Shown: positions 1 to 7,026 of the stretch, piece after piece | Layout: each line of letters opens with the position of its first letter | Position numbering within the stretch: the stretch's first letter is position 1 | From: a virus | Direction: 5' to 3' (one strand) | DNA: 56,421 nt | Virus record (IMG/VR): IMGVR_UViG_3300027847_002103 | Location: 1 to 56,421 of that record | Program-made: the position numbers and the translations under genes | Notes under the pieces: model-generated | Seen by the model: the letters and a program-made list of their open reading frames with translations, nothing else | Told to the model about the DNA's origin: nothing | The model's database searches: none

Positions 1-213
1 TGGCACATTGCTGCAGTTGTTGATTCAGTATATCACTATTCATATGGGCCTGAAAAGTCTATAGTTTTCATGCCGGTAGTCATGCCGGTAATGCCGGTAG
101 TCATGCCGGTAGTAGAAAATTATAATTGTTTTGTAAATTTTTCGGATTTTTGCCGACTAGGCCGTTTATATCCACTCTCTGAGAACATTTATGCAGCTTC
201 TACAGCGCATTAA
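1..213 (+). CDS. 3' fragment of an unrecognised plus-strand gene
   Basis: Frame 1 is open from the first base of the window to a TAA at 211-213, giving 70 residues without a start; the 5' part lies outside the window. The middle of the fragment is a Met-Pro-Val repeat (MPVVMPVMPVVMPVV) encoded by the short tandem repeat at 69-114. The tail is ordinary mixed sequence with three cysteines or aromatic pairs and no motif I recognise. It is the only plausible plus-strand gene in the window and would converge with the minus-strand glutamine synthetase cassette. It could instead be a chance open frame, so identity is unknown and confidence modest. Confidence 0.35.
   Translation, partial: WHIAAVVDSVYHYSYGPEKSIVFMPVVMPVMPVVMPVVENYNCFVNFSDFCRLGRLYPLSENIYAASTAH
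69..114. repeat. short tandem repeat, core TGCCGGTA
   Basis: Four copies of TGCCGGTA occur in 46 bases, three of them extended to TGCCGGTAGT and separated by CA or A. On the plus strand the array stays in frame with the fragment at 1-213 and encodes Met-Pro-Val repeats. Between that fragment and the first minus-strand gene (about 214-393) I see no supported feature. Confidence 0.7.
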
Positions 214-393
214 CCCCGTTTATTTACCGTTTCTAATCGGTCTCATATCCGAGATTCCTGTTCGATAGAAGAGATCCCGGGATGAGGAGTAATGTATGAT
301 ATACGAGATACAGGGCAAAAGAGGGCTAAAAAACGAAGAAAAGTCGATGATTGGTGGTCTCTCTCTATGGATTCTTAATGAATCTTATAGTTA

Positions 394-570
394 TTATTCT
401 TCAAGTTCTTTGATACGATGTTCTAATGTTCTTATAGTTGTATGAATATGTCCGGTTTCTTCAGGTTTGATCATAGTTCTCAACCATTCTACTTCTTCTT
501 TAAGTACTATGCGATACATTGTACATGGATATAAAGATTGTGCTGTTCGCGTTCTTTTATCTTCTTTCAT
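394..570 (-). CDS. small conserved-looking phage protein, 58 aa
   Basis: ATG at 570, two bases after the stop of glutamine synthetase, double TAA stop. The product is charged and mostly helical in appearance, with a central segment LKEEVEWLRTMIKPEETGHI and a C-terminal ...LEHRIKELEE that could form a short coiled coil. The style resembles small proteins found between core genes in T4-like marine phages, but I cannot assign a function. It is the last gene of the glutamine synthetase cassette and probably translationally coupled to it, because no strong ribosome binding site is visible. Confidence 0.6.
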   Translation of the reverse strand: MKEDKRTRTAQSLYPCTMYRIVLKEEVEWLRTMIKPEETGHIHTTIRTLEHRIKELEE

Positions 571-572
571 AA

Positions 573-1622
573 TTAATGATTTCCAACTCCTTGATCATTG
601 ATTTTTCTTGTGGGTGTAATTGTTTCTATTATAGCTTTTGTTATGTCATATGGATTAGCATTGCCTGCTGGTCGTCTATCTTCTAGGTAACCTGTTGTAT
701 AGTTTGATTCAACTGTCTCCGGTGGTATCCTTACGCTAGCACCTCTATTACCCTCACCATAAGTAAACTCGTCTATTGATGCTGTCTCATGCTTACCTGT
801 CATTCGTTGATCATTGTCTTTGCCATATACAGCTATGTGTTCGGCATGTCTTTCTTTCAGTGCCTCTAAGACTTGCATATAGACCTCGTGTGATGAGTTG
901 TTTCTCATCTCGCTTGTACTAAAATTTGTATGCATGCCGGAACCATTCCAGTCTCCTTTGATGGGTTTGGGTTCTCTATTAATATCACAATCATGTTCTT
1001 CTGCAATACGCTCGAGCAGATATCGTGACATCCAGAGGTCGTCACCAGCATTTTTTGCACCTTTACTGAACACCTGATATTCCCATTGACCGAGAGCTAC
1101 TTCTGCGTTCGTACCCGTGATCGGGATCTCTGCTTCTATGCATGCTTCCATGTGGTCAGTTACTATATCTCTTCCAGCAACTTTGCTTGCTCCCACACCG
1201 CAGTAATATGGTCCTTGAGGTCCTGGAATAACTAGACCTTCAGGCCAGCCAACGGGCTTTGCTTTCTGTCCGAATTGCGTCGATTGTTTGGTGATGAAGT
1301 ATTCTTGTTCGAATCCAAACCAGTAACTATCGGAGTCAACAAACGTTATTGCCTCTCTCTTTTCGGTTGAACACATGACGAGCCAACCACTAAAATGAAA
1401 TGGATTATGATAGATTTTGACGGGAATTAGTTTGCGATCTGAATCATCGCCAGGTGCTTGACCAGTTGACGATCCGTCATAACCCCAGAGCGGCACGTCT
1501 CTCAGGTCATTAATCTCTATGCTTGTAATCTTTATTTTACTGCGTAATTGGTCGTTTACGTCGAGCCAAACGTATTCTAGTAGTGTCTGCGTGGCCACGT
1601 CTTCCTCTCTCCCGAAATGCAT
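573..1622 (-). CDS. glutamine synthetase, type II (eukaryote-like GSII)
   Basis: Makes glutamine from glutamate, ammonia and ATP. The 349-residue product carries GSII signatures in order: the beta-grasp segment LEYVWLD (15-21), WGYDGSSTGQAPGDDSD (46-62), WFGFEQEY (101-108), GPQGPYYCG (134-142), GTNAEVALGQWEYQV (170-184), GDWNGSGMHTN (223-233), then NRGASVRIPPE and YLEDRRPAGNANPY. This is GSII, not the bacterial GSI fold length (about 470 aa). I chose ATG 1622 because AGAAAGAG lies eight bases upstream; an upstream in-frame GTG at 1721 would add 33 residues that do not look like GSII and lie in a strong RNA hairpin. Followed two bases later by a 58 aa gene. Possible role: glutamine supply for the phage asparagine synthase and amidotransfer reactions. 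Enzyme family very sure; metabolic role inferred. Confidence 0.95.
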   Translation of the reverse strand: MHFGREEDVATQTLLEYVWLDVNDQLRSKIKITSIEINDLRDVPLWGYDGSSTGQAPGDDSDRKLIPVKIYHNPFHFSGWLVMCSTEKREAITFVDSDSYWFGFEQEYFITKQSTQFGQKAKPVGWPEGLVIPGPQGPYYCGVGASKVAGRDIVTDHMEACIEAEIPITGTNAEVALGQWEYQVFSKGAKNAGDDLWMSRYLLERIAEEHDCDINREPKPIKGDWNGSGMHTNFSTSEMRNNSSHEVYMQVLEALKERHAEHIAVYGKDNDQRMTGKHETASIDEFTYGEGNRGASVRIPPETVESNYTTGYLEDRRPAGNANPYDITKAIIETITPTRKINDQGVGNH

Positions 1623-1837
1623 TTTTGTTCTCTTTCTATAGTGAGTAGAGGTTCCTGACAGGAGATACGTTGGAGCGAAGCGCCTTATTTTACACTCCCC
1701 TATCTCCTTTGTTGCTTCCACAACAATATCCGCTTAAAGCCTAAGTCCCGTCTGGCATTGCCCGTGCGCACGCGAAGGTGAGCGAGAAGGTTGCTGGTCG
1801 ACTTGCTGGTTCGGTAAGTGGCTAGTCAAGACCTCTA
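1623..1837 (-). ncRNA. structured 5' leader of the glutamine synthetase gene
   Basis: This stretch is more GC-rich than its surroundings and holds nested inverted repeats in the minus-strand transcript. TTGTTG (1726-1721) pairs with CAACAA (1714-1709) around a six-base loop. Immediately after it, AGGAGATA (1708-1701) pairs with TATCTCCT (1667-1660), and inside that GGAG (1698-1695) pairs with CTCC (1675-1672). Further up are CGTGCGCACG and GGCAATGCC. The structured part ends about 38 bases before the ATG at 1622. A TATAAT sits at the upstream edge without a clear -35. It may be a cis-regulatory RNA or simply a processed leader; I could not match it to the known glutamine riboswitch motifs from memory. 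Confidence 0.5.
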
Positions 1838-1927
1838 TTATAACACCAAGAGTAACTGAATCGTTACTAATGTTATTTGTATTTGTACTAGGTTTAGTAT
1901 AATTAAATTTAAAATTATTTTCTTCAC
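1838..1927 (-). CDS. possible 29-aa hydrophobic peptide
   Basis: GTG start at 1927 preceded by AAGGA six bases upstream, TAA stop at 1838-1840. The product begins with a Lys-Lys pair and then is almost entirely Ile, Leu and Val with a few Gln, Asn and Thr, so it would be a single membrane-spanning peptide. AT-rich DNA produces such peptides by chance, so only the ribosome binding site and position between two cassette genes support it. The rest of 1928-1993 shows only two reading frames of about ten codons. Confidence 0.25.
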   Translation of the reverse strand: MKKIILNLIILNLVQIQITLVTIQLLLVL

Positions 1928-1993
1928 TCTTCGTCCTTGTAGAGAGCTTTCATATATAGCCAAAACGAAACGGTTGATTCATCGCCCTCGTGT

Positions 1994-2155
1994 CTAGTCT
2001 TTTTCATCGTTTTTCTTTATCTTCTTCTGAAGTTCTCTTTCTTCTTTATAAGTTTGTGCTTCTTCTTTCATGCTGTCTGTTATCATCTTCACACCTGCGG
2101 CAATAGTAAACTTAATTAGATTCCAAAAAATTTTAATTCTTATCCACATCATCAT
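1994..2155 (-). CDS. small membrane-anchored coiled-coil-like protein, 53 aa
   Basis: Three consecutive ATG codons begin at 2155, preceded by GGAGAAGG within a few bases. The N-terminal half (WIRIKIFWNLIKFTIAAG) is a likely membrane or amphipathic segment. The C-terminal half is rich in Lys and Glu (EEAQTYKEERELQKKIKKND) and looks like a charged helix. It overlaps the stop of the preceding 55 aa gene by four bases, which indicates translational coupling. Function unknown; small membrane proteins of early phage cassettes often act on host functions, but nothing here shows that. Confidence 0.6.
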   Translation of the reverse strand: MMMWIRIKIFWNLIKFTIAAGVKMITDSMKEEAQTYKEERELQKKIKKNDEKD

Positions 2156-2319
2156 ACCTTCTCCACCTGCCCTATTCTCTCGTATTCTTCTAGTTGAGCC
2201 ATAAGATCATTGTTTGCTCCCGCTAGATAATCAATACGTTTTAGGTACCTGCGCTTACAGGCTTCTTCTATCTTTGCTACCAGTCCTTTATAGTAAACGA
2301 GTTGTGCTAGTCTATTCAT
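2152..2319 (-). CDS. small hypothetical protein, 55 aa
   Basis: ATG at 2319 overlaps the stop of the upstream 72 aa gene (ATGA), and its own stop overlaps the start of the next gene (ATGA), so the three genes form one coupled unit. The product is helical and charged (MNRLAQLVYYKGLVAKIEEA at the start), with a single Cys. No family recognised. Confidence 0.65.
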   Translation of the reverse strand: MNRLAQLVYYKGLVAKIEEACKRRYLKRIDYLAGANNDLMAQLEEYERIGQVEKV

Positions 2320-2534
2320 CGTCTTATTCCGCGTGCTTCTTTATGTAAATTTTCTAATCTTTTAAGGTGGGCTTTCCGCTGTTGGATCTCATCGGTCTTC
2401 GGTGGCTTATCGAATCGGCTTTCGTCGCCTAGATCAATCTCACAGATCTGTTTAATCAATTCGGCTTCTACTTTCTTGTATTCCTCCGTACCCGGTTTCA
2501 GGTGATGCAGAGGCGATTCAATTCCTTTAGCCAC
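2316..2534 (-). CDS. hypothetical protein, first gene of the small-gene/glutamine synthetase cassette
   Basis: GTG start at 2534 with GAGAG about seven bases upstream; 72 residues. The protein is charged and helical, with the central segment LGDESRFDKPPKTDEIQQRK and a basic C-terminus (HKEARGIRR). It lies about 25 bases downstream of a perfect sigma70-type promoter at 2564-2592 and leads a run of overlapping small genes. This is the position expected for an early gene, but I do not recognise the family. Confidence 0.7.
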   Translation of the reverse strand: MAKGIESPLHHLKPGTEEYKKVEAELIKQICEIDLGDESRFDKPPKTDEIQQRKAHLKRLENLHKEARGIRR

Positions 2535-2563
2535 TTTTACTCTCTAATTTTTATTATAATTAT

Positions 2564-2592
2564 ATTATAGTATATTTTGATTCAAATGTCAA
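2564..2592 (-). promoter_or_regulatory. perfect sigma70-type promoter (TTGACA-17-TATAAT)
   Basis: On the minus strand TTGACA (2592-2587) is separated by exactly 17 bases from TATAAT (2569-2564), the full bacterial consensus. Initiation would fall near 2557, giving a short leader to the GTG at 2534. It would be read by the host housekeeping polymerase, so the cassette from 2534 to 394, including glutamine synthetase, is probably expressed early. The -35 box overlaps the last codons of the 53 aa gene at 2582-2743. Confidence 0.75.
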
Positions 2593-2743
2593 CAGGAAAA
2601 TTAGTGTGGATATCGTCAAAGTCAGTCTCAAATCTGCTCCGCCAATAGTCCTTGCATTCTTGAGAAATCTCTATCATTTTAGAACCACACTCTCGCGTTT
2701 CCTTCTCGTACTTTTCATCTTCTTCTGTCTTCTTTCTTTCCAT
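2582..2743 (-). CDS. small acidic hypothetical protein, 53 aa
   Basis: ATG at 2743, TGA at 2582-2584, about 40 bases after the stop of the oxygenase gene. The product starts with a Lys/Glu-rich helix (MERKKTEEDEKYEKETRECG) and ends with an acidic tail. The ribosome binding site is weak. Two Cys are present, but no motif is recognised. Its end contains the -35 box of the early promoter for the next cassette. Confidence 0.5.
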   Translation of the reverse strand: MERKKTEEDEKYEKETRECGSKMIEISQECKDYWRSRFETDFDDIHTNFPVDI

Positions 2744-2780
2744 TTTCTACTTTCTTATACCAAGCAGCTACTACATATCA

Positions 2781-3692
2781 TTAGTTAACCTGTTGTTCCC
2801 AATTCGCTTCATCGTGATTCAAACGTATCTTATCCTGCAAATATTCTGTAGGAGAAATTGGTAGGTGTTTATCTGGTTCTTCTGTAAAATTTTTGATCAA
2901 TACGTCTCTACCTGGATCAACAAAATAAGGCATTGTATAGCGAGATTTTGTATGATCTCTATTAATGACTCTATGATTGGTTGATTTCAACGTATCATTA
3001 GACCATCTTTGAAACATGTCTGCTACATTCAATACTATAGAGTTTTCTACTATGGGAGCTTCAATCCATTCTCCTGTTTCTCTATCTTCAACCTGAAGTC
3101 CTCCCGTATCGTCGAATCGCCAGAGTAGAGTAATGGAACCATAATCTGTGTGTTCTCCGCCCCTATAGGTTTGCGGACCACGGACTACTCTAGGCGCAAC
3201 AGCTGGATAGTGAATCATTCGCATAGTAGCGGAACCGTCTACGTGCTTATCTACTAAATATTTTTTTTTGAGTTTGAACATGCTTTCAAACTTGTCGAAA
3301 AACTGATAAGAGAGTTGTTGAGAGATCTGAAGAATCTGTTGAGCTAACGATTTGAGCTCTGAAATCTCTGTCGGCCAGTACTGCTCTTGCATCCTTACTG
3401 GATCAACCCAGTTATACGACTCTTTCATATCACCTGGTCGACTCTGAATATAACCCATCTCTCCCCAGCCAGCGCGGCACGTTACAGATCCTTTTACTCC
3501 GCTATATGCGTATTTCTTTTTCGCATCTAATGGTAGTTGGAAGAACTCTTCCATAAGTTGCTTCCAGTCTTGGAATTCTGATAGCCACTCATTATAGACA
3601 TTGGTGAAGACAGCGAATCCACAAGTAGTATATGCTCTGTGCATTTCTTCTATGCAAGTTTTACTTCTGAAATCAATTATTGGGATGGCCAT
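2781..3692 (-). CDS. isopenicillin N synthase-like 2-oxoglutarate/Fe(II) oxygenase
   Basis: A 303-residue member of the plant-ACC-oxidase/isopenicillin-N-synthase branch of non-heme iron oxygenases. The N-terminal segment MAIPIIDF is typical of the family's DIOX_N part. The iron triad is visible: H181 and D183 in HTDYGSITLL, H240 in STNHRV, with R251 in SRYTMPYF as the 2-oxoglutarate or substrate carboxylate anchor. The length is normal. It probably hydroxylates or cyclises a small molecule or peptide. The substrate cannot be read from sequence, and no partner gene is adjacent: upstream are small virion-like genes and downstream an early cassette. Confidence 0.85.
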   Translation of the reverse strand: MAIPIIDFRSKTCIEEMHRAYTTCGFAVFTNVYNEWLSEFQDWKQLMEEFFQLPLDAKKKYAYSGVKGSVTCRAGWGEMGYIQSRPGDMKESYNWVDPVRMQEQYWPTEISELKSLAQQILQISQQLSYQFFDKFESMFKLKKKYLVDKHVDGSATMRMIHYPAVAPRVVRGPQTYRGGEHTDYGSITLLWRFDDTGGLQVEDRETGEWIEAPIVENSIVLNVADMFQRWSNDTLKSTNHRVINRDHTKSRYTMPYFVDPGRDVLIKNFTEEPDKHLPISPTEYLQDKIRLNHDEANWEQQVN

Positions 3693-3711
3693 TTTTGTTC
3701 GAATTCGACTT

Positions 3712-3885
3712 TCATTTCTTAGTTGTTGTTTTTTTCTTCTTTTTAGGTTTTAGACCTGCTGCTTTCTTAGCTTTCGGCTTGCTAGTAGTCTTTTTTTGTA
3801 CTTCTTTTTGTTGTACTCTTTGTGTGTCTTTTCCGTCCTCTGGCCAGCCATTAAGCCACGACGTAAATTTAGTCCATACACTCAT
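3712..3885 (-). CDS. small lysine-rich protein, 57 aa
   Basis: ATG at 3885 preceded by GTGGAG at good spacing; an in-frame GTG four codons earlier overlaps that ribosome binding site and is less likely. The N-terminal third (MSVWTKFTSWLNGWPEDGKD) is Trp-rich. The rest is a run of Lys, Pro, Ala and Thr ending in KKKKKTTTKK. The tail resembles DNA-packing or nucleic-acid-binding tails. It could be an internal head protein or a small DNA-binding protein. Function unknown. Confidence 0.6.
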   Translation of the reverse strand: MSVWTKFTSWLNGWPEDGKDTQRVQQKEVQKKTTSKPKAKKAAGLKPKKKKKTTTKK

Positions 3886-3958
3886 ATTTTTCTCCACTTA
3901 TATTATATTCATATTGTTTTTCTTTAACTGCATTGTTAAAGACATTTCACCTGCATTA

Positions 3959-4270
3959 TTACTCAGGCATTTTTAGTTTTGATAATTTATTCCTATCTCT
4001 TTTCTTCTTTTCCAGCCACTTAGATGCCGGTGGCGGCGGCTCTTCAAAGACACATTCGGCCTTTATTTCATCTAGCATATTATTATATACCCAAGACACT
4101 CGCGGCAAAGACACATCACTATTATGCCCTCTATTCGCTATGTCATTAATCTGTTCTGCGATGTCTATACATTCTTGGAAATCGGTAGCAGGAAATTCAA
4201 GTCGAGTATGTTTCACCGCATCTGGAGTATTTGTCCAAATAGCAAGATATATAATTATTACCCATTTCAT
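3959..4270 (-). CDS. hypothetical protein with N-terminal hydrophobic segment, 103 aa
   Basis: The first 13 residues (MKWVIIIYLAIWT) form a short hydrophobic stretch that could be a signal peptide or membrane anchor, although it is short for either. The middle contains FQECIDIAEQINDIAN, and two Cys (one in DFQECI, one in AECVFEE) could form a disulfide. The C-terminus is proline- then lysine-rich (EEPPPPASKWLEKKKRDRNK). No family recognised. It sits between two small basic genes downstream of the large 690 aa protein. Confidence 0.6.
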   Translation of the reverse strand: MKWVIIIYLAIWTNTPDAVKHTRLEFPATDFQECIDIAEQINDIANRGHNSDVSLPRVSWVYNNMLDEIKAECVFEEPPPPASKWLEKKKRDRNKLSKLKMPE

Positions 4271-4285
4271 AATATATTTTATGCT

Positions 4286-4516
4286 TTATTTTTTTGGTTC
4301 GTCGGGGAGGTATCGTCTACTCTTTTTAAGGATCTTGTCTTTTCGCTTCTTTTTTTCTTTTTGCTTCTCTTTCTCTTTATCTGTTGGAGCTAGCATAGGT
4401 GGGCTTTCTTGAGTATCCGAATACGAAGGTCTTACAGCAGCAGCAAATGATGTAGTTGAGAGTTTTTCTGTAGGGTGAGCTTCGAAGAAGTCTCTAAATT
4501 CTTTAAATGTTTTCAT
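4286..4516 (-). CDS. small protein with capsid-targeting-like N-terminus, 76 aa
   Basis: Starts MKTFKEFRDFFEA, closely resembling the capsid-targeting sequence of T4 internal head proteins (MKTYQEFIAEA), which the head protease gp21 cuts after Glu. Here FFE-A would be a comparable site. The rest is Ser/Thr/Pro-rich followed by an almost pure Lys/Glu tract and a basic tail. The start overlaps the stop of the upstream gene (ATGA). An internal head protein packaged with DNA is a reasonable inference; no enzymatic motif is present. Confidence 0.65.
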   Translation of the reverse strand: MKTFKEFRDFFEAHPTEKLSTTSFAAAVRPSYSDTQESPPMLAPTDKEKEKQKEKKKRKDKILKKSRRYLPDEPKK

Positions 4517-4761
4517 ATTGCGTTTAATTTATTTGATATCCATTCATAAGGGTCACCATCGCGAGCTTTTATCACTCCGTATGGCATATCCGTCTGCCAG
4601 TGATTCATTAATGCATCATATAACTTTGGCAAATCTAATAAATCTTCTTTACCATCTTTAAATGCTTTGTAATCTTTAGCATGTGCATTGAGAATCGTTT
4701 GAAGTTCACGATCCATGCGTAATTCTTGTACGTTGATCACATGCTCTATAAATGTTTTCAT
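4513..4761 (-). CDS. small MKTF-type protein, 82 aa, possibly virion-internal
   Basis: Begins MKTFIEHVINVQEL, sharing the MKTF start with its downstream neighbour and with an internal segment of the 690 aa protein upstream. The rest is helical and mixed in charge, ending PYEWISNKLNAI. ATG overlaps the stop of the 690 aa gene (ATGA), and its own stop overlaps the next start, so the three are coupled. A T4-internal-protein-like role is inferred from the N-terminus and context only. Confidence 0.65.
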   Translation of the reverse strand: MKTFIEHVINVQELRMDRELQTILNAHAKDYKAFKDGKEDLLDLPKLYDALMNHWQTDMPYGVIKARDGDPYEWISNKLNAI

Positions 4762-6830
4762 CCGGTCAATTTCCTTTTCTTATTCCACACTCCAAGAAAT
4801 CCACCCTTATAATATATGTGTGGTTCTCCGCCTTTTTTGAATGACTTCGTTAGGGTCTTTTCAGCTTTTACAACATCTTTTTTATCTACCCATAGCTTAC
4901 CATCTTCCCAATAGCTTTTAATACCAGCGTCATCTAATGCCATGTTAGCCTGGAGCTTATTACTCTCATCAACTCTTTCTTTCTTTTTAGCAGCTACACC
5001 GAATTTAAATGCTTGATAATCTTTCTTAGCTGCTTGGAAATCTGCACGTTTCGATTTAATATTTTGTCCTGGTGGTTGACTAGTGTCTCCAACCCTTGAA
5101 GCGGCTACTTTAGATACAGCTCTTTGGTCATCAGCTTTCTTTTTAGCTCCTTGCTCTGCGCGTTGTAACAATTTTTTCGAAACTTCGTTGACGTTATCTT
5201 CTTTATCTTCTGTCGCTTTCTTTATTGCTTTCTTGGCTACGTGCTTTATTGCTGCTCTGGCAACGAACGCACCGATTGGTCCGAGTTCTTTAACCTCAAC
5301 TTCGTCATAAAAAGTACCTCTGGTAGCTTGCTTTCCTGGGTTTCTCCGCTTTTCTCTTCCGACTGTGGTTTTAAACAAACTTCTGGAAATTGGACCTTCC
5401 GGTTGTTTTTCAACTTTTCCACCTTTCTTTTTAAAAGCAGCGATTTTGTCAGCGTAATCGCTTTCTTTTTCATCAATGACATCTTCCTTTTTAAAAGCTG
5501 TATCCCGTTGTCTAACATCGACGGCTGCACTGAATTTTCCGGCTTGTTTTTCTTTCTTTGCTGCCTTTTTACCTGCTTCAGCAGCACCAAAAGCGTGTCC
5601 TTTACCAGGAACCTTCAAAGCCCAAGCTTGTGCGTCTCTTTGTGTCTCGGCTTCATCACCGGCTCGCTTCGCTGCGCGCTTTAAAAGACCAGTTGTAACT
5701 TCAGCGAAAGTCTTCATTGTTCTGCCTGATTCATCTATCATTTTTCCATCCTTGTAGTGAGCAGCATGTTTATGATCACCACCGCCTTTACGAATCTTAT
5801 CTAATTTTTTATCATCCTGATATCTACTTGTACTATAATTTTGACCGGTTTTTGTATTTTTAATACTATACTGCGGTCTTTTTAAACTGTTTATGAACTG
5901 CATTTCTTTTTGCCCTTCTGGAAGTTTAACAGTTCCTCCAGCTCTTACAATTTTAAGCTTTCTTTTAGTTTCCGGAGAAGAAGGAGTTTCTCTAGCCTTC
6001 TTCCTCATCTCTGATTCTTTTCTTTTATTATCATACATATCTATGCCGGATGAATCAACTTCATCAATCTCAACACCTTCATTTGTCCGAAAGCCGGCTT
6101 GTACTGGATTATCTATTGTACCAAAAACATATTGGTGCAGATCTTTAGGTATAATCTTTTTGGCTTTCTTTTCCATATCTCTTTGAACATATATTCTGTC
6201 TCCAAAGTACTGCGAAACAGCATACTTTGCTGGTATACCCTTTTTCTTTAAGAGTCCTACTGCTTTCTCTGAATCTTTTTTAATTTCTGGATGCTTCCTA
6301 CCTTTAGGATCAGGTTTTGACTTGTCTCTGCTGTCTTCATTCACTCCTCCCTTTCCCCACTTCTTTCCGCCTCTAGGTGGATCAAGTTGAATATCTGGTT
6401 GACCCTTCTTAAACTTATGAACGGTTGTTGTGCCTTCTCTAGTATGTCCTTGTAATTGACGTTTTAGAGTTTTTGCTTCTTTTTTCGACAGTCCACCGAT
6501 GCCATCAACCCATGCGTCCTTGTCTACTGTAGAAGTTTTATTGCCCATTTTCATTTGATATTTTTTAACATAATTATTCAAATTGGCTTCTTTATTAAAA
6601 AATTTTTGAAAGTCCTCGGTACTTGGACGACTTGTAAGGCCTAGCTTCTGCAGCTTTTTCTTTTTCTCATCCGTATCTGTTAGAGCTTTGGATCTTATGT
6701 CAGGGCGATCAGGCTTCACTTGACCCATAGAATCTGTTCCACCGCACTGCTTTGCAGCCAATGACCCTGGAGCTTTGGACAATCCGGGAGTGTCGCAAAA
6801 TGGGGGTCTCTCTTGGAGATTTTCTGACAT
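4758..6830 (-). CDS. large lysine-rich virion-associated protein, 690 aa
   Basis: Very rich in Lys and Glu with several short modules. The N-terminal part has SKAPGSLAAKQCGG and PDRPDIRSKALTD; the middle has many GGxHKHAAHYKDGK-like stretches. At residue 372 a new MKTF segment begins (MKTFAEVTTGLLKRAAKRAG). Downstream is SDYADKIAAFKKKGGKVEKQ, a type of repeat seen in large structural proteins of T4-like marine phages. The C-terminus ends with an ALDDAGIKSYWEDGKLWVDK module. AGAAGGA precedes the ATG, and a late-type promoter lies at 6867-6874. The MKTF at 372 could mark an internal start or a fusion of two head proteins. Likely inside the capsid; no enzyme motif seen. Confidence 0.65.
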   Translation of the reverse strand: MSENLQERPPFCDTPGLSKAPGSLAAKQCGGTDSMGQVKPDRPDIRSKALTDTDEKKKKLQKLGLTSRPSTEDFQKFFNKEANLNNYVKKYQMKMGNKTSTVDKDAWVDGIGGLSKKEAKTLKRQLQGHTREGTTTVHKFKKGQPDIQLDPPRGGKKWGKGGVNEDSRDKSKPDPKGRKHPEIKKDSEKAVGLLKKKGIPAKYAVSQYFGDRIYVQRDMEKKAKKIIPKDLHQYVFGTIDNPVQAGFRTNEGVEIDEVDSSGIDMYDNKRKESEMRKKARETPSSPETKRKLKIVRAGGTVKLPEGQKEMQFINSLKRPQYSIKNTKTGQNYSTSRYQDDKKLDKIRKGGGDHKHAAHYKDGKMIDESGRTMKTFAEVTTGLLKRAAKRAGDEAETQRDAQAWALKVPGKGHAFGAAEAGKKAAKKEKQAGKFSAAVDVRQRDTAFKKEDVIDEKESDYADKIAAFKKKGGKVEKQPEGPISRSLFKTTVGREKRRNPGKQATRGTFYDEVEVKELGPIGAFVARAAIKHVAKKAIKKATEDKEDNVNEVSKKLLQRAEQGAKKKADDQRAVSKVAASRVGDTSQPPGQNIKSKRADFQAAKKDYQAFKFGVAAKKKERVDESNKLQANMALDDAGIKSYWEDGKLWVDKKDVVKAEKTLTKSFKKGGEPHIYYKGGFLGVWNKKRKLTG

Positions 6831-6866
6831 AGTTTCCTTCTAAAAAAGTTTATATTATATCATTAC

Positions 6867-6874
6867 TATTTATT
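6867..6874 (-). promoter_or_regulatory. late-type promoter element AATAAATA
   Basis: AATAAATA on the minus strand matches the NATAAATA late element read by the gp55-type sigma factor in T4-like marine phages. Initiation would fall near 6860, leaving about 30 bases of leader that contain AGAAGGA before the ATG at 6830 of the large structural gene. The match is good, but AT-rich DNA makes such octamers fairly common. Confidence 0.45.
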
Positions 6875-6879
6875 ATAAT

Positions 6880-7026
6880 TCAGTCCTCTGCATTCATTTG
6901 ACGATAATATGAATGCCTTCTTCTTTCTTTTGTATTGCCCAACCATCTGTAAGTAGTACAGAGAGTACACTTAGGACTTCTTTTCCGCCAACCTTTTCGC
7001 TTTCTCTTACCTACTTTCTTACTCAA
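6880..7026 (-). CDS. small basic CxxC protein, 48 aa (TTG start)
   Basis: TTG at 7026 overlaps the stop of the upstream gene (TTGA), TGA stop at 6880-6882. The product is strongly basic (MSKKVGKRKRKGWRKRSPKC) with CTLC (20-23) and a TYRWLGNTKERRRH segment. A single CxxC plus His could bind zinc together with a partner or as a dimer. This resembles small nucleic-acid-binding proteins of marine phages, but I know no assigned function. No clear alternative start exists. Confidence 0.55.
   Translation of the reverse strand: MSKKVGKRKRKGWRKRSPKCTLCTTYRWLGNTKERRRHSYYRQMNAED

Noticed and set aside
248-290. tRNA-like GTTCGA near position 262
   Set aside because: No matching acceptor, anticodon or T stem can be folded around it on either strand.
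1623-1837. Known glutamine riboswitch (glnA or downstream-peptide motif)
   Set aside because: The conserved core I remember for those motifs is not visible, so I only call a structured leader.
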